From: Cystobasidiopsis lactophilus
Taxonomy: Eukaryota; Basidiomycota; Agaricostilbomycetes; Agaricostilbales; Chionosphaeraceae
Direction: 5' to 3'
DNA length: 64,000 bases
NCBI GenBank assembly: GCA_001599975.1
Contig: BCIO01000003.1
Location: forward strand, 1,414,862-1,478,861
The notes below the pieces were generated by a model. It saw nothing but the letters and a program-made list of their open reading frames with translations. It was not told the origin of the DNA and did not search any database. The position numbers and the translations under genes were made by a program. Below are positions 1 to 10,945 of this stretch, in pieces. Positions within the stretch are counted from its first letter, which is position 1. Each line of letters begins with the position of its first letter.

Positions 1-1571
1 CGCTTCATCGTCTTCAATGCCAAAGTACTGCGTTCAATGGAGCCAATCAGCATGAGTGAAAAAGGCGCTGATAATGCACAACGCACCTGGTTGGAGGAGA
101 TTGCGGTGGCGCCAGAGAACTCGCGGAGGCGCGATTGGGCCTGGCGCGAAGCCTCGGGATCGTAGGCATTGCGGCCAAAGTACTGGTCAGAGGAGATAGA
201 CTTTTGGTTGGTGAACTTGTCCCTGGCATAGGTGAGCGTCTCCTCGGCGCGGTCTGCCAGCGCGGCCAAGCGGTCAGTGAGCGCCACCGTCGCGACAAAA
301 TTGAGGACACCTAACGCACCGTCATAGCCTTTGGCTTTGCGATCTGCAGCTTTCCTCGCCGCTTCTGACAGGCGGGCCGACTCTGCGCCGCTCACGCCAG
401 CAATCTGCCCAAAGCCCAGCTTGCGTCCCATGCCCAACCTCTCGGTGTCGCTCTCTTTCCTAGCGTGGGTGGGTCGGGAGCCATTAGAGGAAGAAGTGGC
501 GAGCCTGGCTTGCTCTACAGCGGCCGAGGCAGCCAACGCAGCGGCCTGAGCTTCAGCTTCCTGGGCCTCCCTAACAGAGTCGTAGCCGAGCTTCTTGACG
601 CGCTCCTCCTCTTCTCTGGCCTTGCGCTCGGCCTCTTCGAAGTTGATGGCCACAGCCTTTTTAGCTCCCAGCTTGGCCCGGCCTGACGGCGCCGTAGTGC
701 GAGCTGCTCCCAAAGCGGAAGTGCGGGTGGCCGAAGAAGCGGCAGAGGAGGCCGATCGAAGGGCCGACGAGCTGACCGTGCGGGAGGCAGGTGGTGCTGG
801 TGCCACTGCAGGGGTAGCGGCGGGCGAATTGCCGGCAGGGGACGGTGCTCGAGGTGTGGCTGGGCGCGACGAGTTGGGGGTGAAGGAGATGAGCGGAGGA
901 GCGATGGTGGGCGTCAGAGCCGGGGAGCCATTGGTGGGTGTCTTGGGCTTGTCCCAGGTGTTGAAAAAATCCTCATCCTTGGTCGCCGTGGTGGGCGAGA
1001 GGGTCGGGGCGGACATGCCCTCGACAAAGACCTTGCGAGGGCCGAACGCCGCCAGGTCTGCGGCTGCCCTACGCGCGAGCTCCTCCTTGTACTTGTCGGC
1101 GGCCTGGCAGGTGTACTTGTCCTTCACGTTGGCCGAGGGCGAGTAGGAGCCTGGGTGGCGAGCCAAGAACTCGGCGAAGCTGGCATTGCCGCCGACCTTC
1201 ATGGTTCGCAGTTGGCCATACTGCCACGTGTCCAGATTGGTGGACCGGACGAAGGAGACGTGCACGCCAAAGTTGCGGTGGTTGCTGGAGCAGTCGAGGC
1301 TGGGCGAGAGCAGCAACGTATCAGCGAGTGGAAATCTCATGCTTGCCTGGCATCGCGCCCTCACCAAATGTACACGCCAAACGTTACTGAGGACCAGGTG
1401 GGGTTCTTGGCTTGGCAGTCGAAGCACATCTGCAGCCACAGACGCGGTCAGGACCAGCGCGATTTGCAGGAGCGCACAGCGAAGAGGCCCGACCTTGTTG
1501 CCCTTTTGCTGCTTGAGCACCTTGAACAAGGCGTCGCTCTCGGCCTTGACCGCGTACTCCTTGGACTCCAT
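1..1571 (-). CDS. GLO3: ADP-ribosylation factor GTPase-activating protein, GLO3/ARFGAP2-3 type (3' end cut)
   Basis: This gene activates GTP hydrolysis on Arf during COPI vesicle traffic between Golgi and ER. The start ATG is at 1571, and two short introns interrupt the zinc-finger region near 1490-1430 and 1375-1310. The spliced N-terminus carries the ArfGAP C4 finger (CFDC, 16 residues, CLDC) followed by NHRNFGVHVSFVRS, whose Arg is the arginine finger. The middle is low-complexity and Ala/Ser-rich. The C-terminal part has ISSDQYFGR and, after an intron at 28-86, YFGIEDDEA; such repeats are typical of the GLO3 regulatory motif and separate this from the GCS1 type. The reading frame runs off the left edge, so the last residues are missing. 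Identification is firm; exon edges near 310-230 are provisional. Confidence 0.9.
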   Translation of the reverse strand, partial: MESKEYAVKAESDALFKVLKQQKGNKVGPLRCALLQIALVLTASVAADVLRLPSQEPHLVLSNVWRVHLVRARCQASMRFPLADTLLLSPSLDCSSNHRNFGVHVSFVRSTNLDTWQYGQLRTMKVGGNASFAEFLARHPGSYSPSANVKDKYTCQAADKYKEELARRAAADLAAFGPRKVFVEGMSAPTLSPTTATKDEDFFNTWDKPKTPTNGSPALTPTIAPPLISFTPNSSRPATPRAPSPAGNSPAATPAVAPAPPASRTVSSSALRSASSAASSATRTSALGAARTTAPSGRAKLGAKKAVAINFEEAERKAREEEERVKKLGYDSVREAQEAEAQAAALAASAAVEQARLATSSSNGSRPTHARKESDTERLGMGRKLGFGQIAGVSGAESARLSEAARKAADRKAKGYDGALGVLNFVATVALTDRLAALADRAEETLTYARDKFTNQKSISSDQYFGRNAYDPEASRQAQSRLREFSGATAISSNQVRCALSAPFSLMLIGSIERSTLALKTMK

Positions 1572-1733
1572 CTCTTATACAAATTATGAAGAAGAGCAGG
1601 AGGGCCGGTGCGGAAGGAGAGCAAGCTTGCAGGCACCTTCAGTGGGACTTCAGACGCACGGCGCCACATTTGGTATGGTCTGGTTCTGACCGGCTCGCAA
1701 GCTATACACAAAGCGCGTGGGCTTTGCTGCTAT

Positions 1734-3064
1734 CTACAAAGCCTCTGGTGAGTCTTGGAGGCTAGGCGTATCGGCGATGCGATAAACCAGCTTGACCCCG
1801 CTGACCTTGTTCTCTTGAAGCAGCTGGATGCCTTCGTCGACCGAGTCCAGACCCTTTGGCATGAGCTGGACCACGTTGGGTTTTAGGCAGCCCTGCGCCA
1901 ACCAAGCTGCGAAATGGCAGTACCACTTGGTGGCAAATTCCGAGTGCTGGAGATGTTTGGTGGGCTCTTCCCTATTGAGAGGGTAGGCTTGGCCAACTCG
2001 TATCATGGGCTCCAAGTTGACGTGGTCGATTTTGATGGCTTCGGGGCGCAAGACGACCCCTACCTCGCCCTTTCCACCGTGCGCCTTGACCGCCTTAGCC
2101 AAAAGCCCAGCAAGCATGTGCTGAGAGTCGGGGGTCGCCACTGCGTCGAAGATCTTGTGGATCTGAAGCTCTTCCAGCCGTCGCCCCAATGTCGTCTTGA
2201 AATCAGCCGACCGATAATCTATAAGCTCGTCGGCCCCCATCGACTTTGCAAGCTCCTGCGAGTTGCCAGCAGTCCCCAGGACTTTGAAGCCAGCTAGTTT
2301 GGCCAGCTGGACTGCAAAAGTGCCGACGGAGGAAGCCGCTCCATTGACGCAAATCCACTGATGAGTGGGGTGCGGTGGATGGCGTGGCAAAGGGAGGTTC
2401 AAGCGAACGAAAAGACCTGGCTTTCTTGTCAGCCTGATACAGAATGTAGAAGAAGAAAGTCTTGGTGGACGGACCAATGGCAGCGGTCATTACGGCGAGC
2501 GGCAAGGTGGCGGCGTCTTCGAACGTGACGCTGTCGTGTAGCGGAAAACAGCAGTTTCTGGGAAACTGCTGTCAGCAGAACGGTCTGACGCAATCGAAGC
2601 CACGAAAGCTCACACTGGCGCCAGAGAATACTCTTGATACGCGCCAAAGTCCGAATGCGTTCTCACTAGGCGCCAAGGCATGGCTCAGCTTTGGAGGCGG
2701 AAAGGGATCACCAAACGAGCATACTCCTTGTGAACGCTGCCACTCTCTGTCCAACCTCAAAATCCTCTGGTACACCGGGGCCCGAGGCGGCGATCGTGCC
2801 GCTCACATCGTTGCCTTCGCACGGCGTCAGAACTCTGGCTTGCCTCAGCTTTCAGATGAACCTGCCTTCAACGACGTCTTGCCAGTCATCAAATGACATC
2901 GACTTCCAGTCCTTGGGATTGCTGGCCACGGCCACATTTTTAATGAGAACCTCCCCACGGCGCGGCTTGGGGATCGGCCGCCTCGTAGCATAGCGCCTCG
3001 TCTTGTTGGACAAAATGGCATACTGCGTGCCGTCAAGCTCAACTGCAGGCCGTTGGGATGCCAT
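1734..3064 (-). CDS. zinc-independent medium-chain dehydrogenase/reductase (quinone or enoyl reductase-like)
   Basis: This is probably a cytosolic NADPH-dependent reductase. I start it at the ATG at 3064 (MASQRPAVEL) because upstream in-frame codons are only non-ATG starts. The N-terminal GroES-like part reads GEVLIKNVAVASNPKDWK, the usual substrate-domain opening in this family. After two or three short introns comes the nucleotide-binding region CVNGAASSVGTFAVQLAKLA and the GADELIDY segment. No structural zinc cysteines or catalytic Cys/His zinc ligands are visible, which fits the zinc-independent enoyl-reductase/quinone-reductase branch (the ToxD or trans-enoyl reductase type of fungi). 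The C-terminus VSGVKLVYRI is typical. The substrate cannot be read from sequence, and no biosynthetic cluster surrounds it. Exon edges at 2380-2890 are approximate. Confidence 0.82.
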
Positions 3065-3419
3065 CAGGTTCAAAGCGCGTCGCTGTTTTGTGAAAGACCA
3101 TCGGTTTGCCACCAGTCTTCCTTTCCCAGATCTTCCTATCTCACTTATGGTCTCCTTTGCTAGCTTTGAGGTGTGATCGCAGGCGGGACGCGTTCTAGCT
3201 GCAAAATTTGCTAAATCGCGAGAATTTGGATGGCGCGGCCTCGAGTCCTAAACATTGCCAAAACATGCCAAGGCAAACCAACTCCACAATGCAAGATGAA
3301 TGAGCCCTGAAGGGAAGGGGCATGCGTATAAGTAGAGCGCCGGGGAGAAGAAAATGCGAAGAAGGTCGTGAGGGGTGACGGGGGCGTGATAAATTCGAAG
3401 TGGCCAAAACGCCATATCT
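3065..3419. promoter_or_regulatory. intergenic: promoter of the MDR gene and 3' flank of the WSC gene
   Basis: About 355 bp between two minus-strand genes, so it should hold the terminator of the WSC gene and the promoter of the reductase. I see no conserved coding potential or clear motif. Confidence 0.4.
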
Positions 3420-4648
3420 TTAATGTGAGGCGACCACTTTGTGCACCTTGGCGTTCTTGGAGGACTTGGAGGAGGAAGACGCGGGCAAGATTGAGTACTG
3501 CCTTGCAGAGTTAGAGCCGTGTCTCGATCTTCAAATGAAGCAGGTGCAAAACGCACGACGTTCAAAGCTTCCTCGCCACCGCAGTAGCTTAAAGTGTTGC
3601 CCTTGCACCTCATGCTGTAGGTTGTAGCGCAATCAGGGTTCGATAAACGGCGAAAAGGGGGGAAGGAATGGAGACGCACTTGCAACCGGCCAAAACTGGG
3701 TCCTTGTTCGTGCTAGCCTTGGCGCCGTTCATGAATGCCGAACCGCAGTGGCATTCTTGAGCCCACTCGACGCCGGCCAAAGTGAAACCGCCGCTGTCGT
3801 ACAAAAGGCATCAGACTTGGTCGAGGACCTCCCCGAGAGGGACGCACGCATGGCAAAGAGAGACACAGTATGGCACTGTCATGTTGTTAGCGATGTGAGT
3901 GGCGCCGGTCAGAGCGCGTTTTGGCGATGGTTCGGGGACGCAGCCGGCGTAGGTGGCGGAAGGCGTGGTGACGGATTGCACGGTGGCTTCGCAGACCGCG
4001 TTTCAGCGTTCTTCCACGCCGCCGACAAGAGCAGTAGGAAACTCACTAGCTTTGGTGGTCTTGGTCACCGAGTAGAACGCGGTAGCTGCTTTCCCGCCGC
4101 ACACCTCTGCCGAGTTGCCGGCACAGGCCAAGTTGCAGACCGAGTCGGCGGCCTTGGTCAAGCCCAGAGAAGTCATGACTTTGTCAGAGCATCTTGAAAC
4201 AGGTTTCATTTTTAAGCATTCGTGCGAGCAAGGGATCGACAAAATGGAAGGGAGCACGGACATGCAGGACGAGCCGCCTTTGAGGCCGGCGAGAGCGTAG
4301 CCAGACTTTGAGCAGGTCGCGATGCAGGACTCGACCGTCATGCTGGTCCCATGGCTGATGGCGCCCTGTTATGGACGGCACCGAAAGTTAAATAGGGCGC
4401 GTTTTGTTATTTGTTGGGACTAACCTCGTAGTTTGTGCTCGCTGCGTCTTTGTAGCAGGCAAGGTATTTACCGCCTGCGAAGGGAATGAGCTTGGTCTTG
4501 AGACTTGAGCAGGCCCTTTTACCAGTGGGCGTTTTCTTGAGAGAGGCAGCCGCCGCACTGTCAACAAAGGATATTTTTGAGCATTTGACCTCGTAAGAAG
4601 CGTGTCTGCTCACAGGGAAACGAAAGAAAGGGCGAAAAACGAATGCAT
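3420..4648 (-). CDS. secreted protein with two WSC domains
   Basis: WSC domains are cysteine-rich carbohydrate-binding modules found in fungal wall sensors and extracellular enzymes. The model starts at 4648 with a signal peptide, MHSFFALSFVSLAAAASL, interrupted by an intron after Ser-11. It continues with a short cysteine-containing segment and then two WSC domains. The first has GYALAGLKGGSSC and CNLACAGNSAEVCGG. The second has GFTLAGVEWAQECHCGSAF and CKGNTLSYCGGEEALNVYS. At least six small introns are needed, several with GTGCGT donors, and they restore canonical WSC spacing exactly. The tail is short and Ser/Lys-rich (to VASH, stop at 3420), with no transmembrane helix or GPI-like hydrophobic end, so it is likely soluble or wall-bound and not a Wsc1-type sensor. 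It shares a 165-bp divergent promoter with NOT2. Confidence 0.85.
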
Positions 4649-4813
4649 GATGATAAAAGAGTGTGAAATTAGGTAGGGTGAGTGGTGGAGAGCAAGAGAG
4701 AGTCTTGAGGTGTAGCAGCCTGCTGAGGGCCGCCCTCATCACATCGTGACCTTGCGATCGGGGCTTTGCAGGCGTCGAGCTGCAGTTGCTTGCCCGCAGC
4801 GTCCAGCAGTCAA
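4649..4813. promoter_or_regulatory. short divergent promoter, WSC gene / NOT2
   Basis: 165 bp separate the start codons of the minus-strand WSC gene and the plus-strand NOT2 gene. Both promoters must lie here or overlap the opposite 5' UTR. I see no specific element. Confidence 0.5.
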
Positions 4814-6556
4814 ATGTCAGATTTCCCGGCTCTCAGTGGTACAGATCATCGGGGGCCACTGCCAGCCTTGTCCCTGGGGCAGACGAACAGCTATGCGACC
4901 CAGCTCGGTTCAGGTAAATTGGCCTTGCCTTCGTCCGGTGGCCTTCACGTCGAGGGCCGCGCACAAGCAGACCCTGGCTCACTCTGCGTTCTTGGACTTG
5001 CCAAGCAGTGCCGTATTCAGCAGCGTCAGGCCTCAGCTCGGCCCCCAGCAGCCAGCGCGATTTTGCTCCCACACTCGACGACTTCCCTGCTTTGGGCTCA
5101 GCGCACGGCAACGGCGTCGGTGTCGGCCTCGAGGCGCAGCAGCAGCAAGCCAGCTCGCTCAGGCAGCAAGAGCAGGCAGCAGCGGCCGCGCTCGCCCATC
5201 GCCAGGGCCTGCTAGGCTCCTTGTCCGCCAACGCTTCCGCCAGCTTGCCCTTCCAGAACAGGCTCGTCTCCCAGCCGGGCAGCGCACCAGATCCGCAGTC
5301 AGAAGAAGCAAAGAGGGTGCGTATTTGAGCCCTGGTGCTGTTCTAAGGGTCAAAAAATTGACCGCAAATTGGGCTTTCTCCCTCCCTTGCCTCTGTTTCG
5401 TTCCCACAGAATTACGCATTCAAGCTCAACCAGGCGCAAAATTGGCAGCAGCTGTCAGGTGCAACGTCAGCTTCCAACACGGGGACGCAACCGCCGCAGC
5501 CAGTCGGACTCAGTCGAATAGGCATGCCGCCAGGCGTCAATGGCCTCTCCCAGTCCCAGCCAGCGAGCAGCGGGGGACCGCCCGGCGTCGTCGCCCCTCC
5601 GTCGCAGCAGCAGAACGGCGCGGCCTCCGCGTTACACCAAAGGGTCCGCTCGCCCTCCGTCCCACCCATCAGCAGCAACAACCCATCAGCCGGCACGCCC
5701 ACCTCGAGCACGCTCTCCCACCGCTCCATCCCACAACCGTCAGCAGCCGCCAAGCAGCCACTACCGCCCCAACAGCAGCTGCAGCAGCATGCAAACGGCA
5801 CCAGCTACCCATCAGCGGCGGCAGCAACAGCGACGGCGGCAGGAGGGGCAACAGAGGGGCAAATAGCTCAGACGCCAGCGCAGCAGGTGCTCTTCAGCCC
5901 GGCAGATCGGTTTGGCTTGATGGGCTTGCTCCACCTGATCAAGATGGCGGATCCGGACACGGCACTGCTCTCGTTGGGCAGCGATTTGTCGAAACTTGGC
6001 TTGGACATGGGAAAACGAGAGTGCGTCGTCTCCTCTGTTCGAGTACCATGCCCAAGATCTCTCGCTCAATGGTAGACATTGGTGCGGGAAAACAGTAGCC
6101 TGGCACCGAGCTTCGTGACGCCTTGGTCGGACGCGGAGTCTGCGGCTGGCGTCGAGCCCGAGTTCACCTTGCCGGCCTGCTACAACGTCCAGCCGCCTGC
6201 AGCCAGCACCAAGATGAGCCACTTTGCCGAGGAGACGCTCTTCTTCATCTTTTACACCATGCCCAAGGATCACCTGCAAGAGGCGGCCGCCCAAGAGCTG
6301 TACAAGCACAACTGGCGGTACCACAAGGAGCTCAAGCTTTGGCTCACCAAAGAGTCCGGCATCGAACCCAGCCAAAAGACCAGCACGTACGAGCGCGGCA
6401 GCTACGTCTTCTTCGATCCTACCACTTGGGAAAAGGTCAAGGTAGGATTAGCGGTCACCTCCTAGCTTCCAGTGGCTCGTTGGCTGATTGTGTTGACTCG
6501 CCCAGCAGAAGGAATTCGTCCTCGTCTATGACACCTTGGCGCCAATGGCAGCCTGA
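4814..6556 (+). CDS. NOT2: CCR4-NOT transcription/deadenylation complex subunit NOT2
   Basis: NOT2 is a scaffold subunit of the CCR4-NOT complex, which shortens mRNA poly(A) tails and influences transcription. The ATG at 4814 begins MSDFPALSG. After splicing to a GCAG acceptor before position 5007 the protein reads SQRDFAPTLDDFPALG, the conserved NOT2 N-terminal motif. A long Gln/Ser/Pro-rich linker with CAG-rich codons follows. The C-terminal NOT box begins near DRFGLMGLLHLIKMADPDTA and contains TPWSDAES, FFIFYTMPKDHLQEAAAQEL, YHKELKLWLTKESG and GSYVFFDPTTWEKVKKEF, ending LAPMAA at 6556. At least four introns are needed. All expected blocks of the family are present, so the gene appears intact and functional. 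Confidence 0.92.
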
Positions 6557-6896
6557 AAGCTCGCGCTCACCAAAAACTCGCCTCAACCACCACCGACCTT
6601 TAGCGCCTTCCATTTTCGCCACCTGACCCTTCCGGATCCCTCTGGTCTCCTCAAGACCACTTCGTTCAAAGGATAATCGTGCACGGAGTTCTCATGAGGG
6701 GAACGACACGGGAACCCGGGGCTTTCTCCTCTTTGTGAAGAGAACTTCGACACACAACTACTTTTGGGCAGCGGTTCTTTCTCTCGAACCTCTTGTTCGC
6801 GTTTGCATAAGCGCTGCTCGCATCATCTGCTTCCTTGTACGGATATTACGTAGTATTGTGTTCACTTTCTTCGCAATTTCCCATTTGCACGCGCCT
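6557..6896. other. convergent 3' intergenic gap
   Basis: 340 bp between the stop of NOT2 and the stop of the serine-rich gene, which face each other. It should hold both 3' UTRs. No further coding sequence is recognisable. Confidence 0.4.
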
Positions 6897-9020
6897 TCAC
6901 TTCTTGGACAGCGCAGCCGCGACCACGATGCCTATCAACGCAAAGACCGAGATGACAGACATGATCCGGCACCGCTGTCGCCAAACGTAGATGGACTTCT
7001 GCGAGGCCCAGAACGTCGGGTGTGTGTTTTGGCGAGGGTCGGCGCCACTCAAAAACCGCGAGAGCCGTTTCATGCCAGGCAGCGCATCTGCATCTTGATC
7101 CTCCTGTAATGTGATTCATTGAGTGGGCGCAACTTCAAGGGCAGACGCAGAGAACGCACTGGTGGCAAAACATTTTCGTGCGTGCCTCGGAACGAGTACC
7201 TCTTGAGCGCTTCCTCCGAGATGACGGGCAGAGTTTTCTTCTGCGAGTTCCGCTTCCAGGACTTCCACTCCTCCTTTTGCTTCGATTCCAGAGGCGGCCA
7301 GACGCTGCCGATCCAAAAGCAAGGAAACAGCACGAAGCCAGCCGCGAACAGAATGGCATTGGGCGGAATGGTCTTCAACTTGCTTGGCACCCAAGTGAAC
7401 TGCTCCTTCGAGGAAGCGAGAGAAATGGAAGACTTGGACCGCCGGCGTATGCCGTGACCGAAAGAGATTTGGGTGTGAGGAGCGGGGCGGACAATGGCCG
7501 TGGTCTCAGGCATGGTAAAAGCGTCACTGGCAGGCGAAGGCAGGGCGGAGTCGATCACGTCTTCGACAGTCGTGAAGGGAGACAGGTGCTGCAGCTTCCG
7601 CTCCCGTTCCGCTTCCGACTTGCGCCACTCTGAGCGCAGCTGATGAGGAGTCTTGTCCATGACATTCGAGGGAGCGTGTGTAGGGTAAGTCTGTGGATCA
7701 GATCACAAATTCAGTGATTGGCACAACTAGGACGACAACACCAAAACGAACAAGCTTGGAAGGCACAGGTTGAAAATGGCGAGGCAGCGCGATCGTGAAC
7801 TCCAAAGGCGTTGTAAAGTCTTCCGAGCTCAGAGACTGCCGAGCGGACACGAAACCCTCTTCATTTTCTGTCGAGCTGGGGCGCGTGATCGTCAATGCCA
7901 AGGTGGTGCTGTCGGGCACGAGCGTGGGAGTGAAGCGCCAGAACGCTGATTTGAGATTGAAAGGGGAGCGACCTGGGGCCCGAGAGTTGTAGAGAACGGA
8001 TGCCGCGTTGCTGTTCTTAGCCAGCTGGAAACTTTCGTCCAGCGCTTCGCTGTCCGAGCTGTCATCATCGTCTCGCGACGACTCGGGTGCCGATTCCCAA
8101 TCCGCCTCCTCTTCGGTAGAGCCTTCGCCGACTGGTTCAATCAGGATGTTGGGCAGACTGGATGATCTCCGTCTCGAAGGTCGTGGTCGGACTCGGGAGT
8201 GGGAATGGGAATGAGAGTCGTGGGACGAGGACAAGGGCGAGCGAGGGCCTTCGGACGAGGAGGTAACCCTGGCATCCGAGCTGATTCTAACGCTGTCTCC
8301 AGACTGGTTCGGCGAGGAGTGCGTCGACGATCTGTGCCTTGCAGCCCGAAGCAAGCTTTCGGCCACCTTCTCCGAAGCAATCAGAGGGCGCTCATCCAAA
8401 TTGACTGAATTTGGCACACCTGATACTCTAAGCTGGCCGAGGAAGTGTTGGCTGAGGCTACCCTTGATCTTGAGGAGGCTGAAGACCGCGTCGGTGACGG
8501 TCGTGGTGACCTCGGTCGCCTTGGAGACGGGATTTGGAGAGAGCCTCCGGCTGAGGAATCGTAGAAGTTTTCTGAGCTGCTGCTGGTCAAGGCCGCTCGT
8601 CGTTGCGACCTGACCCTGACACGACGCGTGCCGGAGTGGGTGGCAGAGGACGACGGTTCATGGGGCAAGCCAGCAGCAGGATCCACGCGCTGAGTGGCTG
8701 TCACGTCCACATCGGGCCACAGGCTGAGGTGCGGAGCAGGCACGACCGTGTCCTCTTCATCCATGGCAGGCCAGAGCAGGAGGCCGTCCGCAGGCAAGAG
8801 ACAGAGCGTCGGCCCAAAAGAAAGGGGAGCTGTGCAAATGGCGCTCGACGCACGGACGTTGTTTTGGCCTTCGAGCTTTCCATCGACCTACAGACCAGGT
8901 CAACGGGAGCGTCGACACTTGGCAGCGCAATAGAATCAAGGCAGCCATGATTGACGCTGAGAGCCAGAAAGGGCCGCGTTGCCACTGCAGCTCAGTTTTT
9001 GCCACCGATGAGGCTCGCAT
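6897..9020 (-). CDS. serine-rich protein with C-terminal membrane segments, function unknown
   Basis: I join two large open frames into one gene, because an intron with a GTTCGT donor and a CCACAG acceptor (about 7685-7753) links them in frame. The N-terminal two thirds are disordered and rich in Ser, Arg, Pro and acidic residues (RSPRPSPTRSSASSRSR; SRDDDDSSDSEALDESF). The last third holds a hydrophobic helix, AILFAAGFVLFPCFWIGSV, a basic Trp-containing stretch and a second hydrophobic helix at the end, SVISVFALIGIVVAAALSKK. A further intron at about 7095-7160 (GTGCGT donor) joins these. The layout resembles fungal 'serine-rich' membrane proteins of unknown role. The 5' end is uncertain: an exon clearly starts at 8887, and the ATG at 9020 is only the best candidate upstream. 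Confidence 0.6.
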
Positions 9021-9261
9021 GCCCTTTGGTGGTCGGACGGACAAGCGGTTGTGAATGTAGGCAAGGCCAAGTGCAGGGATCAAGACCTTTTAACGCGTAC
9101 GGCTCAATGGTGCGCGCGGGACAAGCGACGTCCTCCGAGGGCCGAGAAGTTGGACTCACGGTGGCAAGCTAAATAGACGTGTGCAGCAGATCGCATTGAA
9201 TCTGTGGCATATGCGACGACAGACTTTGTACAATTCATGTCAACTAAGCTCTACAAATGGT

Positions 9262-10454
9262 CTACACCTTTGCCTCGACCATCCGCTTGTCTGCATTGTC
9301 GGAGAAGCGGTCCTGGCGCGGCGCCACCTTGCAGAAAGTGAACAAGGGGTGGCTGACGAAGAGGGCGATAATGCACAAGGACATGGGGATGGCATCAAAC
9401 AAGAAGTAGAACTCGTGAGTCGAGAGGAAGCCGTCGAAGCCCTACACTGCGCATCAGCTCGAAATCATTACTCGGTATCGGCAAAACACTCACTTGTCCG
9501 AGCTCGACACAACGATAGAAGTTTCGGAAACAAAGCAAGAAGGAAGCGATGGCTAATCCGACGACGGCGAGCTTCAGAGGACGCGGCTGATGTGGGAGCG
9601 AGTTGCTCGGGGTGTATTTGTGGAGACGGTAGAAGTAGTCGATCGCCAGTCCCACGAAGGCCAGCATGTTGGCCTCTTGAAACGCGATACCAGCAAGGTA
9701 GATGTGCGAGCCGGTCTTGGCCGAAGCATGACTGGAGTTGTCGCCAACATAAGCGGCTGCAGCTGACCCCGACATACCGCCACCAGTGCCTTGAAGAATC
9801 AGAGTGAGGATGTCGATGATCACAAAGGCCCAGATGGCGACGCGAGGCGTGATTCGCGACAGGGACGGGTCTATTCGAGTGAAGAGGCGGACAAAAATGA
9901 CATAGCATGTCGCACTCCAGAATGTTGGTGCAAGAGCGAGACAGATTTGATTGATCAAGTAGAAACCCAGTGAGTTGGGAGTGTAGTGAGCCGCCAATCT
10001 TCCGATCCAGCCCTGTTGAGCACCAACAGCATTAGTAACGGCTTCTAATCGAGTAACAGAAGACGTGGAGAGAGTAATGGAGATGAAGATTGACGTGGCG
10101 GTAACCATTGAATTGGAAGAGGGCAGCCATCGAGATAGAGAATGAACACTGACGATGACTTCAATCAATCCGCCGATGACCGTGACCACCGTCCACCATT
10201 GTTTCGACTTGATCATAGCTCCCAGGTGTGCCAAGGTGCCCAGAGAGTATATGATGACGAAAGCCACGCCCAAGCCTGCTCCAGGAAGTGAGCGGAGCAA
10301 TCGTCGGTGGAAATTAAATCGCTCACCCATCGTTGGCCAGTACCCAAACAAGTTGTCGGGGTCTTCAGAGGCAACATAGGCTGTTTTTGGGGTCTTAGGC
10401 GAGAGCAGGAGAGTGGCAAAATGTAAACAACTCACGAACGAATGGGAGTCCCAT
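9262..10454 (-). CDS. RTA1-like lipid-translocating exporter (7-TM)
   Basis: RTA1 family proteins are fungal seven-helix plasma-membrane proteins; Rsb1 exports sphingoid bases and Rta1 gives 7-aminocholesterol resistance. The ATG at 10454 (MGLPFV) is followed by an intron and then YVASEDPDNLFGYWPT. Hydrophobic helices follow: LGVAFVIIYSLGTLAHLGAM, a second around WWTVVTVIGGLIEVIVSV, then FWSATCYVIFVRLF, IWAFVIIDILTLILQGTGGG and LAVVGLAIASFLLCFRNFYR. The last matches the family signature with FR..YR before the final helix. The last exon, EFYFLFDAIPMSLCIIALF, supplies the conserved E.y.FD/P pattern. The TGGG motif after helix five is also typical. The substrate is not predictable. The neighbours are unrelated. 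Confidence 0.9.
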
Positions 10455-10945
10455 GATTTTTGATGGTTTTGGAGGGAGATTAGGGAAATGTGATAGGATG
10501 AAGAGTCAGAGGAGAGATGAGAGGTCGTTTAAGAACAAGAGCAGCCAAGCCCTTCAGAGCTCAGGTCGGGCGCCTTGGTGCCCGCTCGGCGTGAGATGTG
10601 GCCGAAGAGCGCGATCTGGGGCGAGTGACGTCGATTCTGGCTGTATAGCGTATCGCTGAAGAAGTGCAAGGACGCAGAAGCTAGAGAAGCGAGAAGGCAA
10701 GCGAGGAGATCGGTGCCGTAATGGGAATGGAGAAGTGCAAGGCAGGCCGGCGCCAGGCCCGTGATATCGAGGGTCACTTGAGCACCAAAGGCCGCCTGGG
10801 CGCGCCACTAGCTCGAAGGACAGCTGTAATGTGACAACTATGCAATCCAATTGTACACCAATTGTCGAGGGACGTCGAGGGCCGGGGACAAGAGACGCAG
10901 AATTGAACCCTCCGACCTTGCTCCACTCCCATCAAAACACTAACA
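10455..10945. promoter_or_regulatory. divergent intergenic region, RTA1 / bL21m
   Basis: 490 bp between divergent start codons. It should contain both promoters. I see no gene, repeat or obvious TATA box. Confidence 0.4.

Noticed and set aside
4746-6098. 450-codon open frame in a second frame over NOT2
   Set aside because: Composition is Arg/Ser/Pro/Gln noise from the GC- and CAG-rich NOT2 linker; the NOT2 frame carries all conserved motifs.
8401-8660. Alternative frame in the serine-rich gene giving LRKLLRFLSRRLSPNPVSKA and TDAVFSLLKIKGSLSQHFLG
   Set aside because: Looked protein-like, but upstream it meets a stop; the Ser/Arg frame stays open on both sides and fits the rest of the gene.
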